Assembly: GCF_001570805.1 (NCBI RefSeq)
Contig: NZ_BCSJ01000015.1
Span: forward strand, 523,232 to 587,231
Direction of reading: 5' to 3'
Length of the DNA stretch: 64,000 nucleotides
From: Brevibacterium epidermidis NBRC 14811
Lineage (GTDB): Bacteria; Actinomycetota; Actinomycetes; Actinomycetales; Brevibacteriaceae
The position numbers and the translations under genes are program-made. Numbering within the stretch: the first letter of the stretch is position 1; each line of letters starts with the position of its first letter. Below the pieces are notes generated by a model. The model was not told where the DNA came from. It worked only from the letters and a program-made list of their open reading frames with translations, and did no database searches. Shown piece by piece: positions 26,967 to 34,536 of this stretch.

Positions 26967-27908
26967 ATGCGTATCGGACTGATCGCGATTGACGGCTGCT
27001 TCGGTTCGGCTATCGCGTCGATCATCGACATCGTGCGGGTGGCCGACGGAGCCCGCGGCGATGTCGACCCGCGGATCGACCCGATCGAACTCGCCATCCT
27101 CGGACCGAAACGGCGAGTGACCACGACGGCATCGATGACCCTGTCGGTGGACCACCCGCTGTCGGAGTCCGCAGAGTTCGACGTGGTCGTCGTCCCTGCG
27201 CTTGGAACCCTTACGGCCGCCGCTACCAACGACGCCCTCCAGAGCCGAGATGCTCGTTCGGTCATCGCCTCGCTCGGGCGCCTCGACGAGGCGACCACCC
27301 GGATCGCCGCGGCGTGCACCGGCGTGTTCGCTGTCGCCGAGACCGGACGGATGCATCATCGGCGGGCGACGACCAGCTGGTTCCTGGGGCCGGAGTTCCT
27401 GAAGCGCTATCCGACCGTCGCCCTCGATCTCGACACCATGGTCGTGGTCGACGGGAACCTCGTCACCGCCGGCGCCGCGTTCGCCCATATCGACCTCGCG
27501 CTCTCACTCGTGCGATCGATCAGCCCCGACCTGGCCCAACACGTCGCCAAGCTCCTCATCATCGACGAGCGCCCGTCGCAGGCGGCCTTCGTCGCCTACG
27601 AACATCTCCGGCACGAGGACCCGATCGTCGTCGAGTTCGAACGCTTCGTGCGCGCCCGACTGGACGAACCGTTCAACGTCGCCTTCGTCGCGCAGTCGCT
27701 CGGCACCAGCCGGCGCACCCTCGAACGACGAGTCCGTGCGGCGCTCAACCTCACTCCGCTCGGCTTCGTCCAACGGCTTCGCATCGAACGAGCTCGGCAC
27801 CTCTCAGCAACCACGGACCTCACCTCCGCCGAGATCGCGCTACGGGTCGGCTACGCGAACGCCGAAACTCTGCGCTCCCTCCTGCGTAGGGAGCGACGCC
27901 GTTCCTGA
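26967..27908 (+). CDS. GlxA-type AraC regulator with DJ-1/PfpI domain
   Basis: A 313-residue regulator. The N-terminal half is a class I glutamine-amidotransferase-like (DJ-1/PfpI) domain with the nucleophile-elbow Cys in AAACTGVFAVAE (about residue 116). The C-terminal half is an AraC HTH pair (FNVAFVAQSLGTSRRTLERRVRAALNLTPLGFVQRLRI ... EIALRVGYANAETLRSLLRRE). The ATG at 26967 aligns with the family N-terminus (RIGLIAIDG), better than the longer frame. It probably regulates the divergent ABM gene. Confidence 0.8.
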   Translation: MRIGLIAIDGCFGSAIASIIDIVRVADGARGDVDPRIDPIELAILGPKRRVTTTASMTLSVDHPLSESAEFDVVVVPALGTLTAAATNDALQSRDARSVIASLGRLDEATTRIAAACTGVFAVAETGRMHHRRATTSWFLGPEFLKRYPTVALDLDTMVVVDGNLVTAGAAFAHIDLALSLVRSISPDLAQHVAKLLIIDERPSQAAFVAYEHLRHEDPIVVEFERFVRARLDEPFNVAFVAQSLGTSRRTLERRVRAALNLTPLGFVQRLRIERARHLSATTDLTSAEIALRVGYANAETLRSLLRRERRRS

Positions 27909-28274
27909 CCTATCGCCATGCCTGTAGCCGGTGTGCTAGTGCTCGACTGGAACCACCTCTCAGCACGTCGCGTCGACGCTCCTGCGTCGCCCCTGGACGA
28001 CCCACTCGACACGCCCGCAGCACAGGCCATGTGACGTGTCCCGGCTTCCCGGACGGTCGGGGTTGGGTGGCTGTGATGTCGCTGCGTTCTCGTCGAGAGG
28101 ATCAGCAGACCCGATCAGAGTCGATTGGGATAAGACGCGAAGGCGGTCAGGTCAGGGCGGCCGAAGCCGGCGGGCGGGGTAGCGTCGGACTCTCCATTTG
28201 AAGGCGCACCGTTCTTGACCGGATGCGTTTTGGCTCGTGGCGATCACCGTTCCGATCGTCGCAGTCTCCGATGT
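27909..28274. other. Gene-free stretch with ISL3 scrap
   Basis: No gene supported. The only recognisable content is the transposase N-terminal fragment at 28134-28195 on the minus strand. The sequence between 27909 and 28133 is unassigned. Confidence 0.5.
28134..28195 (-). mobile_element. Second ISL3 transposase N-terminal scrap
   Basis: Minus-strand translation gives SDATPPAGFGRPDLTAFA, almost identical to the first residues of the truncated transposase ending at 25919. The DNA matches 25861-25917 closely. It ends after about 20 codons. The two copies, about 2.2 kb apart in the same orientation, flank the tRNA-Thr fragment, the ABM gene and the GlxA-type regulator. Confidence 0.75.
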
Positions 28275-28988
28275 TCAATGCCGAATGGTTACAGGCTCGT
28301 TCGCCACTATCCACTCGACGATTGCGGCAACATGAGCATCGACCGAGTCGAGGGCCGGTAGGGGAGCGGTCTCCGGTGGGACCAACAGGCCGATCTCCGT
28401 GCATGACAGCGCCACCGCGTCAGCGCCGCGGGCCTTGAGGTCGTTCATGCTCTCGACGTAGCGTGCCCGCGAAGCATCCGTGAAGACTCCCTGCGTGAGT
28501 TCGTCGAAAATGATCTGATCGACCTCGAGGCACGTCTCCTCATCGGGAACGAGCGTCCGGATTCCCTGCTCCTCGAGTCGTCCCGTGTAGAAGTCATCGA
28601 GCATCGTCCACTTCGTGCCCAGAACCGCCAGCGTCGAATAGTCCTGACGCTTCGCCACTGTCGCGATCGAATCGACGATATGGATGAGCGGCACATCGAC
28701 CGCCGCCTCAATGGCCGGAGCGCACTTATGCATGAGGTTTGTGGCGATCGCGACCGCCTCGGCGCCGCCATCGACCAGGCGCTGCGCCGTCGCCACGAGC
28801 GACGCGTCGTTGCCTGCCCAATCCTCGGCGACCTGCATCTCACGAATATCAGCGAAGTCCGTCGAATCAAGGAGGATCCGTGCGGAATGATGTCCGCCGA
28901 GCTGACCAGCCACCGCTTCATTGATCTTCGTGTAGTACTCAATGCTCGAATGCCAACTCATTCCACCCAGCAGACCGATCCTGCGCAT
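28275..28988 (-). CDS. Aspartate/glutamate racemase family protein
   Basis: A 237-residue Asp/Glu racemase fold protein that interconverts amino-acid enantiomers by two cysteines. The first region reads IGLLGGMSWHSSIEYYTKIN and the second acid/base site is in ALSCTEIGLLV (Cys near residue 200). The first site is AIATNLMHKC, where family members more often have a Cys at the Asn/Thr position, so activity or specificity may differ. ATG at 28988 follows AAGGAGTGGAAG. It is divergent from the LysR-TRAP operon, which may import its substrate. Confidence 0.8.
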   Translation of the reverse strand: MRRIGLLGGMSWHSSIEYYTKINEAVAGQLGGHHSARILLDSTDFADIREMQVAEDWAGNDASLVATAQRLVDGGAEAVAIATNLMHKCAPAIEAAVDVPLIHIVDSIATVAKRQDYSTLAVLGTKWTMLDDFYTGRLEEQGIRTLVPDEETCLEVDQIIFDELTQGVFTDASRARYVESMNDLKARGADAVALSCTEIGLLVPPETAPLPALDSVDAHVAAIVEWIVANEPVTIRH

Positions 28989-29092
28989 CTTCCACTCCTT
29001 GTCATCACGAAACCAGCTACATGATCCAGTCTGACCCGATACCAACGCGCTCGGTAGACCCAGTTCCCTCTGCTCTGACATAAGCTGTACTT

Positions 29093-30130
29093 ATGTCTTC
29101 CGTGTTCGAACACGCTCTCACTCTCGGCGAACCCAAACGTCTTCTCATCTTCGGTGCCATCGCCGAAGCCGGCAGCATCGGCGCCGCCGCTCGCACACTC
29201 GGCTGGTCCCAACCAGCCCTGTCCCAGCACATGACCGCTCTCGAAAAGGACCTCGGTGTCACGCTCTTCGACCGCACACCCCGCGGCATTCGGCTGACCA
29301 CCGCCGGCCAACTCGCCCGCATCCGCTCAGGCGAAGTAGCCGCCTCGGTGACGGGACTGCGCAGCGACCTCGCCAAAGCCTTCGGCCTCGGTGGACGCAA
29401 TGTCCGGCTGGCCGGGTTCCCCAGCTTCGTCATCGGCCCCCTGGCTGCAGCCCTCGGTCGACTCGAAGCGAACGCCGGCAGTGGAACAGACTCGCCACTG
29501 CACCACTCCTATGAAGTGTCCGAGGCCGAACCGCCGGAAGCGCTGCGCCTACTCGACGACGGCGCCATCGACATCGCCTTCCTCTTCCACCACGAAGACG
29601 AAACACCACCTGAACTGCCCGGACGTACGACCGTCGACCTCGGCGCCGACCACCTCGACCTCCTCGTCCCCGAACGCTGGAACCGCGCCGGACAGATCCA
29701 ACACCTCAACGACGTCGCCGACCTACCTTGGATCATGGGCTGCGTGCGCTGCCGCTCCACCGCCGAACGACTCTGCCGGCACGCCGGCTTCGAACCCCGC
29801 ACCCGCCACATCACCGACAACCCCGGCGCCATCCAATCACTCGTCTCCAACGGACTCGGCGTCGCCCTCCTGCCCCGCAGCGCCCGTCGTTACTCGAAGG
29901 TGGCCGGCATCGACCCCATCGCCCTTCAAGAAGCCGGCGCCCGACGAGTGACCGCAATGATCCCCGACGGACTGGCAGCCGCCTCCGAGATTGTCGACCT
30001 GATTGAAGCACTGCGTGCCGCCGACGTCACCGGCGGCGGTGCGACAGACGTCGAAACCGGCACCCAAGCAAAAGCAGCAGCGACCGGAACTACCGCCACC
30101 ACCGCGCCCGACGGCTACAGTGACTCCTGA
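29093..30130 (+). CDS. LysR-family regulator at head of a TRAP operon
   Basis: A 345-residue LysR protein: HTH at about residues 16-75 (LLIFGAIAEAGSIGAAARTLGWSQPALSQHMTALEKDLGVTLFDRTPRG) and a periplasmic-binding-fold effector domain. The C-terminus has an unusual low-complexity Ala/Thr/Gly tail (about 315-345). Its TGA overlaps the next ATG by one base, so it is translated with the TRAP transporter it presumably controls. It also lies divergent to the racemase gene, 104 bp away. Confidence 0.85.
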   Translation: MSSVFEHALTLGEPKRLLIFGAIAEAGSIGAAARTLGWSQPALSQHMTALEKDLGVTLFDRTPRGIRLTTAGQLARIRSGEVAASVTGLRSDLAKAFGLGGRNVRLAGFPSFVIGPLAAALGRLEANAGSGTDSPLHHSYEVSEAEPPEALRLLDDGAIDIAFLFHHEDETPPELPGRTTVDLGADHLDLLVPERWNRAGQIQHLNDVADLPWIMGCVRCRSTAERLCRHAGFEPRTRHITDNPGAIQSLVSNGLGVALLPRSARRYSKVAGIDPIALQEAGARRVTAMIPDGLAAASEIVDLIEALRAADVTGGGATDVETGTQAKAAATGTTATTAPDGYSDS

Positions 30131-30624
30131 TGAGTACGTTCACCAGAGTCCTCGATAGGTGGCTGACGGTCACCACGGCCGCGGCGATCATCGTGATGAT
30201 GCTCCACATCGTCACCCACGCACTGGCCCGGTCGATCTTCCACGCCCCGCTCGATGGCACCAACGAGATCGTCGAATACTGGTACCTGCCGATCGTCGCG
30301 CTGCTCGGCATCCCGGCCGCTCAGCTGCAGAAGGAACACATCACTGTGACGATGGCCATCGAGCGGGCGAATCCTGCCACCGCAGCGGTGTTCACTGTCT
30401 TCGCATGCATCCTCGGCGCCCTTGTATCGATCGCCTTCGCCTGGTTCGGGCTGAGCAAGGCGCTCGAGAACACGGCGATCGGGTCGACCGCCGATGTCTC
30501 CGCCGTCATCACCTGGCCGGTGTATTACCTCGTTCCGATCGTGTTCGTCCTCCTCGCCGTGCTCTACATCCTCGACGCCGTCGCGATCCTCCGCCGCCGC
30601 AACCAGGTAGGGGAGGAGCAGTGA
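30130..30624 (+). CDS. TRAP transporter small membrane subunit (DctQ type)
   Basis: A 164-residue protein with four membrane helices, typical of DctQ, which bridges the large permease and the binding protein in tripartite ATP-independent transporters. Family landmarks include HALARSIFHAPLDGTNEIVEYWYLPIVALLG in the first half and the last helix with VIFVLLAVLYILDAV. It overlaps the LysR stop by one base and the DctM start by four. Confidence 0.85.
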   Translation: MSTFTRVLDRWLTVTTAAAIIVMMLHIVTHALARSIFHAPLDGTNEIVEYWYLPIVALLGIPAAQLQKEHITVTMAIERANPATAAVFTVFACILGALVSIAFAWFGLSKALENTAIGSTADVSAVITWPVYYLVPIVFVLLAVLYILDAVAILRRRNQVGEEQ

Positions 30625-32213
30625 ACGCGAATACCGACCTCACCGGCGCACCCTTGCCGCCAGAAGACTCCAATACAGCGAGCATCACCGGCGCCACCAC
30701 CCAGAAACCCACCACGGCTCTCTTACCGAATGGCTCCCGTCGCGAACGCCCCGGCGCACTCGCCTTGACCGTCGGGTTCGGACTTGTCGCCGTCTGCCTC
30801 ATCGGCCTCTTCACCAGCCCATCCGCGGCCATCGGAGGCGCCTGGTGCATCGGCATGATGCTCGTCCTCCTCTTCCTCTCCGTCCCGGTGGCGATTGCGC
30901 TATCCGTGCCGTCGATCATCGGCGTCTACGCCGTATCCGGGATTCCGGCGACGATGAACATCCTCTCCACCGCCCCGTTCAGCGCCGTCTCCGACTGGTC
31001 GATGAGCGTGCTGCCCATGTTCATCTTCATGGGCATGCTGCTCACCCAATCCGGACTGTCCGGCAAGGTCTACCGCGTCGCCGACCACTGGTTCTCCTGG
31101 CTGCCCGGCGGCATCGGCATCGGCACCACCTTCGCCGGAGCAGGACTCTCCGCCGTCACCGGTTCAACCATCGGCATGACCTACGCGCTGGGACGGGCAG
31201 GCATTCCCGAAATGCTCAAAGCCGGCTACGACAAACGCATGGCCGTGGGCACAATCATGGTTTCCGGCATGACCGGCAACCTCATCCCACCCTCGATCCT
31301 CATGGTCGTCTACGCCGGCATCGCCTCCGTGCCAGTCGGTCCCGCACTCATGGCCGGAGCCGTCCCCGGGATCCTGCTCGCCGTGTGCTTCGCTGCCTTC
31401 ATCTTCGCCCTCGGCGTCGTCGCTCCGAGGCTCGTTGGTCGCGGCCAAAGCGCCAAGACCGCAACAGACGCAAACACCACTCGCCCCACGACGACCTGGC
31501 GCGACCGCTTCACCTCCCTGACCAGCGTGTGGGGTTTCGCGATCATCCTCGTCGTTCTCTTCGGCGGCATGTTCTCCGGCATCTTCACCCCCACCGAGGC
31601 CGGAGCCGCCGCCGCACTCTGCTCACTCCTCCTCTGCCTCTGGGAGAAGCGCGGCAGCCATCCGTGGCGCAAGGTCGCGGAATCGGCCATGGATACGGTG
31701 GCAGCCACCTCGGCGATCTTCTTCATCATGATCGGCGCGACCATGCTCACCAGCCTGCTCGCCATCACCGGACTCGCCCCCATCCTCACCGGCCTCATCA
31801 CGGACCTCGGACTGTCGCGGATCGGATTCCTGCTCGTCCTCATCGTCCTCTACATCGTCATGGGCATGTTCTTCGACACCCTGTCGATGATGCTGCTGAC
31901 CATCCCGATCCTCTTGCCCACCCTGGAAACGATGGGGGTGAGCCCGCTGTGGTTCGGGGTCTTCGTCGTCCTCCTCGGCGAGTTCGCTATGGTCACCCCG
32001 CCGGTCGGCATCATCCCCTACATCGTCCACTCGATCGCGAAGAACCCCGAGGTCAACCTCGGTGCCACGGTCACGCTGCGCGACATCTTCATCTCTCTGC
32101 TGTGGTTCCTGCCCGTCGGTGTCATCTTCCTCATCCTCATGGTCGCCGTGCCCGGAATGACCGAATGGCTGCCCGACCTCATCAGCCGCACGAGCGGGGG
32201 AATGCCCGGATAA
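30621..32213 (+). CDS. TRAP transporter large permease (DctM type)
   Basis: A 530-residue, roughly 12-14-helix permease. It has a hydrophilic N-terminal extension of about 50 residues, then the DctM core: a SVPVAIALSVPSI helix, LPMFIFMGMLL, a TGSTIGMTYALG re-entrant segment, GMTGNLIPPSILMVVYAG and near the end GEFAMVTPPVGIIPYIV. The GTG at 30621, overlapping the dctQ stop (GTGA) after GGGAGGAGCA, is taken as start; the frame upstream is antisense-like noise inside dctQ. It drives solute uptake with Na+ or H+. Confidence 0.9.
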   Translation: MNANTDLTGAPLPPEDSNTASITGATTQKPTTALLPNGSRRERPGALALTVGFGLVAVCLIGLFTSPSAAIGGAWCIGMMLVLLFLSVPVAIALSVPSIIGVYAVSGIPATMNILSTAPFSAVSDWSMSVLPMFIFMGMLLTQSGLSGKVYRVADHWFSWLPGGIGIGTTFAGAGLSAVTGSTIGMTYALGRAGIPEMLKAGYDKRMAVGTIMVSGMTGNLIPPSILMVVYAGIASVPVGPALMAGAVPGILLAVCFAAFIFALGVVAPRLVGRGQSAKTATDANTTRPTTTWRDRFTSLTSVWGFAIILVVLFGGMFSGIFTPTEAGAAAALCSLLLCLWEKRGSHPWRKVAESAMDTVAATSAIFFIMIGATMLTSLLAITGLAPILTGLITDLGLSRIGFLLVLIVLYIVMGMFFDTLSMMLLTIPILLPTLETMGVSPLWFGVFVVLLGEFAMVTPPVGIIPYIVHSIAKNPEVNLGATVTLRDIFISLLWFLPVGVIFLILMVAVPGMTEWLPDLISRTSGGMPG

Positions 32214-32354
32214 TCCTCGCCGAGGTGGCCCTGCCCACCCGTGCACTGTGTCGTTCGGGTGGCTGCCGCAGGGTGTGAGCGGACTCATGGTTAGGGTGAC
32301 CTCATTCAGGCATATGATTGGAGGGAATTCTCAGCCTTCGTTCAAAGGAGTCCC

Positions 32355-33632
32355 ATGAAGCGCATCCGCACGGCAGCACGCCCCGCCAAGGCCATTGCGG
32401 CGGTCGCATCGCTGGCACTGTTGGCCGGATGCGCCGGATCCGTCGGTGGCGATGGAGCCGGTTCGAGTGACTCCGCGGGGGAGGGCTTCGCTTATGACGC
32501 CTCGCAGGACGAGATCGATGAGGCTCTGGCCGACCTTGATCCGGTGACGATCAAGTTCCAGCCGTCGTCGATGTCGGAGAAGTCGATCCTCGCGCCGAAC
32601 GGACTCGACGTGAAGAAGGCCATCGAGGAACGCTCGGATGGCAAGATCACCGTCGACATCGTGTGGGGCCAGGCGATAGCCAGCTACGAAGACGTTGATG
32701 ATGCCCTGGCCGATGGCCGAGTCGATCTCGCCTTCACACTGCCCTCATACACCCCGGCCGAGTACCCGGCCTTCGACGCGATCGGCACGGCCATGTCGAC
32801 GTTGCCGTCCTCGCCGGTAGCCAGTGATCTGGCGGCGAACGCGGCCGGTGTGCAGGCAGCATGGGAGACGCCCGAGGTGCTTGAGGAGTTCGAGAAGAAG
32901 AACCTCGTTCCGCTCATTCCGATGCTCGCCGCGGGTGGGTACTCGACGATGTGCTCGAAGCCGATGACCTCGCTTGATGATTGGAAAGGCAAGCAGGTGC
33001 GCGTCGGTTCAGCCGCGGCAGGCAAGCAGGTGACGGACCTGGGTGCGACTCCGGTGTCATTGTCATTCCCGGAGACCTATGAGGCGCTGCAGCGCGGAAC
33101 TGTCGACTGCGACCTCGGCCAGTTGGCGCCGAATGTTGAGGCCGGCACCTTCGAGGTGGCCCCGAACATCGGTGTGGCATCGGACGCGGGCATTGCACGT
33201 TCGGCGGGTGCGATTACGGCGGGCAAGAAATATTCGGAGCTGCCGGTTGCCTACCAGCAGGTCATCTTCGACTCGATGTCGACGACGTTCAGCACGATGA
33301 TGGAGGTCGTCATCGGTGCGAAGGCACAGGCCGTCGAGCAGGCGAAGGACAACGACGGTTCGGTTCAGCCGTTTGACGATGACGTGCAGAAGCAGATGGC
33401 GAAGTACGCGAAGACGCTGTCGGACAAGACCGCGGAGAAGGCCGAGGTGCCCGATGCGCCGAAGACGCTGGGCACCGCTGGAACCGAATGGGCAAAGTCC
33501 GTGTCCGAACTCGGCTATGACGACAAGGGCGACTTCGCTTCCCTCGACGAGTGGTACCCGGAGGACGCCTCGTACGACAAGCTCGGCGACGAGCTCTTCG
33601 AAAAGGTCATGGCCGAGCACCGGCCGGAGTAG
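32355..33632 (+). CDS. TRAP transporter substrate-binding lipoprotein (DctP type)
   Basis: A 425-residue secreted lipoprotein. The signal peptide ends in the lipobox LLAGC (Cys about residue 26). A Gly/Ser-rich linker and the DctP fold follow (GKITVDIVWGQAIASYEDVDDALADGRVDLAFTLPSYTPAEYP ... GGYSTMCSKPMTSLDDWKGKQVRVGS). The ligand is unknown; the neighbouring racemase suggests an amino or dicarboxylic acid. AAAGGAG lies just before the ATG. A 141-bp gap after dctM and a terminator at 33665 frame it as the last gene of the operon. Confidence 0.88.
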   Translation: MKRIRTAARPAKAIAAVASLALLAGCAGSVGGDGAGSSDSAGEGFAYDASQDEIDEALADLDPVTIKFQPSSMSEKSILAPNGLDVKKAIEERSDGKITVDIVWGQAIASYEDVDDALADGRVDLAFTLPSYTPAEYPAFDAIGTAMSTLPSSPVASDLAANAAGVQAAWETPEVLEEFEKKNLVPLIPMLAAGGYSTMCSKPMTSLDDWKGKQVRVGSAAAGKQVTDLGATPVSLSFPETYEALQRGTVDCDLGQLAPNVEAGTFEVAPNIGVASDAGIARSAGAITAGKKYSELPVAYQQVIFDSMSTTFSTMMEVVIGAKAQAVEQAKDNDGSVQPFDDDVQKQMAKYAKTLSDKTAEKAEVPDAPKTLGTAGTEWAKSVSELGYDDKGDFASLDEWYPEDASYDKLGDELFEKVMAEHRPE

Positions 33633-33664
33633 TACCGTAGCGGGCTAGGCCCGAACTTAAAAAG

Positions 33665-33707
33665 GCCCTGTTGAACGGATGGCAAATAGTCCACCGTTCA
33701 ACAGGGC
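33665..33707. terminator. Bidirectional intrinsic terminator
   Basis: GCCCTGTTGAACGG (33665-33678) pairs perfectly with CCGTTCAACAGGGC (33694-33707). TTTT follows on the plus strand and AAAAA precedes, giving a T-run in both directions. It separates the TRAP operon from the convergent toxin gene. Confidence 0.9.
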
Positions 33708-33734
33708 TTTTGTGTTGTGCGAACAAGGCTGGGA

Positions 33735-34160
33735 TCAGCTGGAATAGCCCGACCACGGATTTACTAATTGCACTCCGTCCAGCGCTTCGAAATGCTTAGT
33801 GTTGCGGGTAGCGACAGTCATGTGGTGAGCAACCGCGATCGAAGCAATGAGGGCGCCGTCGAGCGGTGCACGATCAGGTACGCGGAACGAGCCCAGCGCA
33901 CGGGCGGCGGGCAGGTCGAAGGGGAGAACGCGTCCCGCAAAACCGGGGAGCAACATGTCCTCGAACCACATTCGCAGAATCTTGCCTTGCTGTGAGTCCG
34001 TGCGTTCCTTCGCCGCTACACCACGCTCGATCTCGGAAATGGTCAAGGCAGAAACATACTGGGCTTGTGCGGGTATCGAACTAGACCACTCTTCGACTTC
34101 CGGATTTCGACCCCGGACTCGCAGAGCTGAAACGACGTTCGTGTCAAGAAGGAAGTTCAT
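33735..34160 (-). CDS. VapC-family PIN-domain toxin
   Basis: A 141-residue PIN ribonuclease. The conserved acidic residues appear in MNFLLDTNVVSAL (Asp6), TISEIERG (Glu about 44), and the C-terminal DGALIASIAVAHHMTVATRNTKHF (Asp about 100 and the Asn/Thr-rich strand). Such toxins cleave RNA, often tRNA. It overlaps the upstream antitoxin gene by ATGA. Confidence 0.88.
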   Translation of the reverse strand: MNFLLDTNVVSALRVRGRNPEVEEWSSSIPAQAQYVSALTISEIERGVAAKERTDSQQGKILRMWFEDMLLPGFAGRVLPFDLPAARALGSFRVPDRAPLDGALIASIAVAHHMTVATRNTKHFEALDGVQLVNPWSGYSS

Positions 34161-34384
34161 AGCTCTGCGCTACGTGCCTTCAGGCCAAGGCGCTTAGGCT
34201 CGAACTCGACCTGAGTATCGGTGCTCATCGAGATGAGGTCGACAAGTGTCGGCTCCTCGGCCGCAATGCCTACGGCAAGAGCTTCCCTGGCTTCCGCCTC
34301 GATGCTTGAGTTATGAGCAGCTGCTCGTCTGCGCAATATGGCTTTGGTGCCCTCCGGCAGATTGCGGATGAGAATCTGTTCCAC
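34157..34384 (-). CDS. VapB/FitA-like ribbon-helix-helix antitoxin
   Basis: A 75-residue protein with an N-terminal RHH DNA-binding fold (EQILIRNLPEGTKAILRRRAAAHNSSIEAEAREALAVG), characteristic of FitA/VapB antitoxins. It would neutralise the PIN toxin through its C-terminal tail. The GTG at 34384 is chosen because AGGAGGAG sits directly upstream and the N-terminus matches the family; the longer frame to 34456 crosses the operator. Confidence 0.8.
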   Translation of the reverse strand: MEQILIRNLPEGTKAILRRRAAAHNSSIEAEAREALAVGIAAEEPTLVDLISMSTDTQVEFEPKRLGLKARSAEL

Positions 34385-34396
34385 GGCTCCTCCTTT

Positions 34397-34416
34397 GATA
34401 TCACTACAATGATATC
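34397..34416. promoter_or_regulatory. Operator palindrome of the toxin-antitoxin pair
   Basis: GATATCA-N6-TGATATC is a perfect inverted repeat just upstream of the antitoxin start, the usual site of RHH-antitoxin autoregulation. Confidence 0.7.
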
Positions 34417-34536
34417 GCTGTCGGTGCGTGATCGGAAGAGAGCTATTCCGATCCACCGCAAACTCTCAATCGAACCTACTCCCTAATCAACTAGGCTGGT
34501 GATCGCGTAGGACAAAGTCGACGGAAGGGCTGACGG

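Noticed and set aside
30845..32278. 477-codon plus-strand ORF in the TRAP region
   Set aside because: Shadow of the DctM gene, very rich in Arg and His and without domains.
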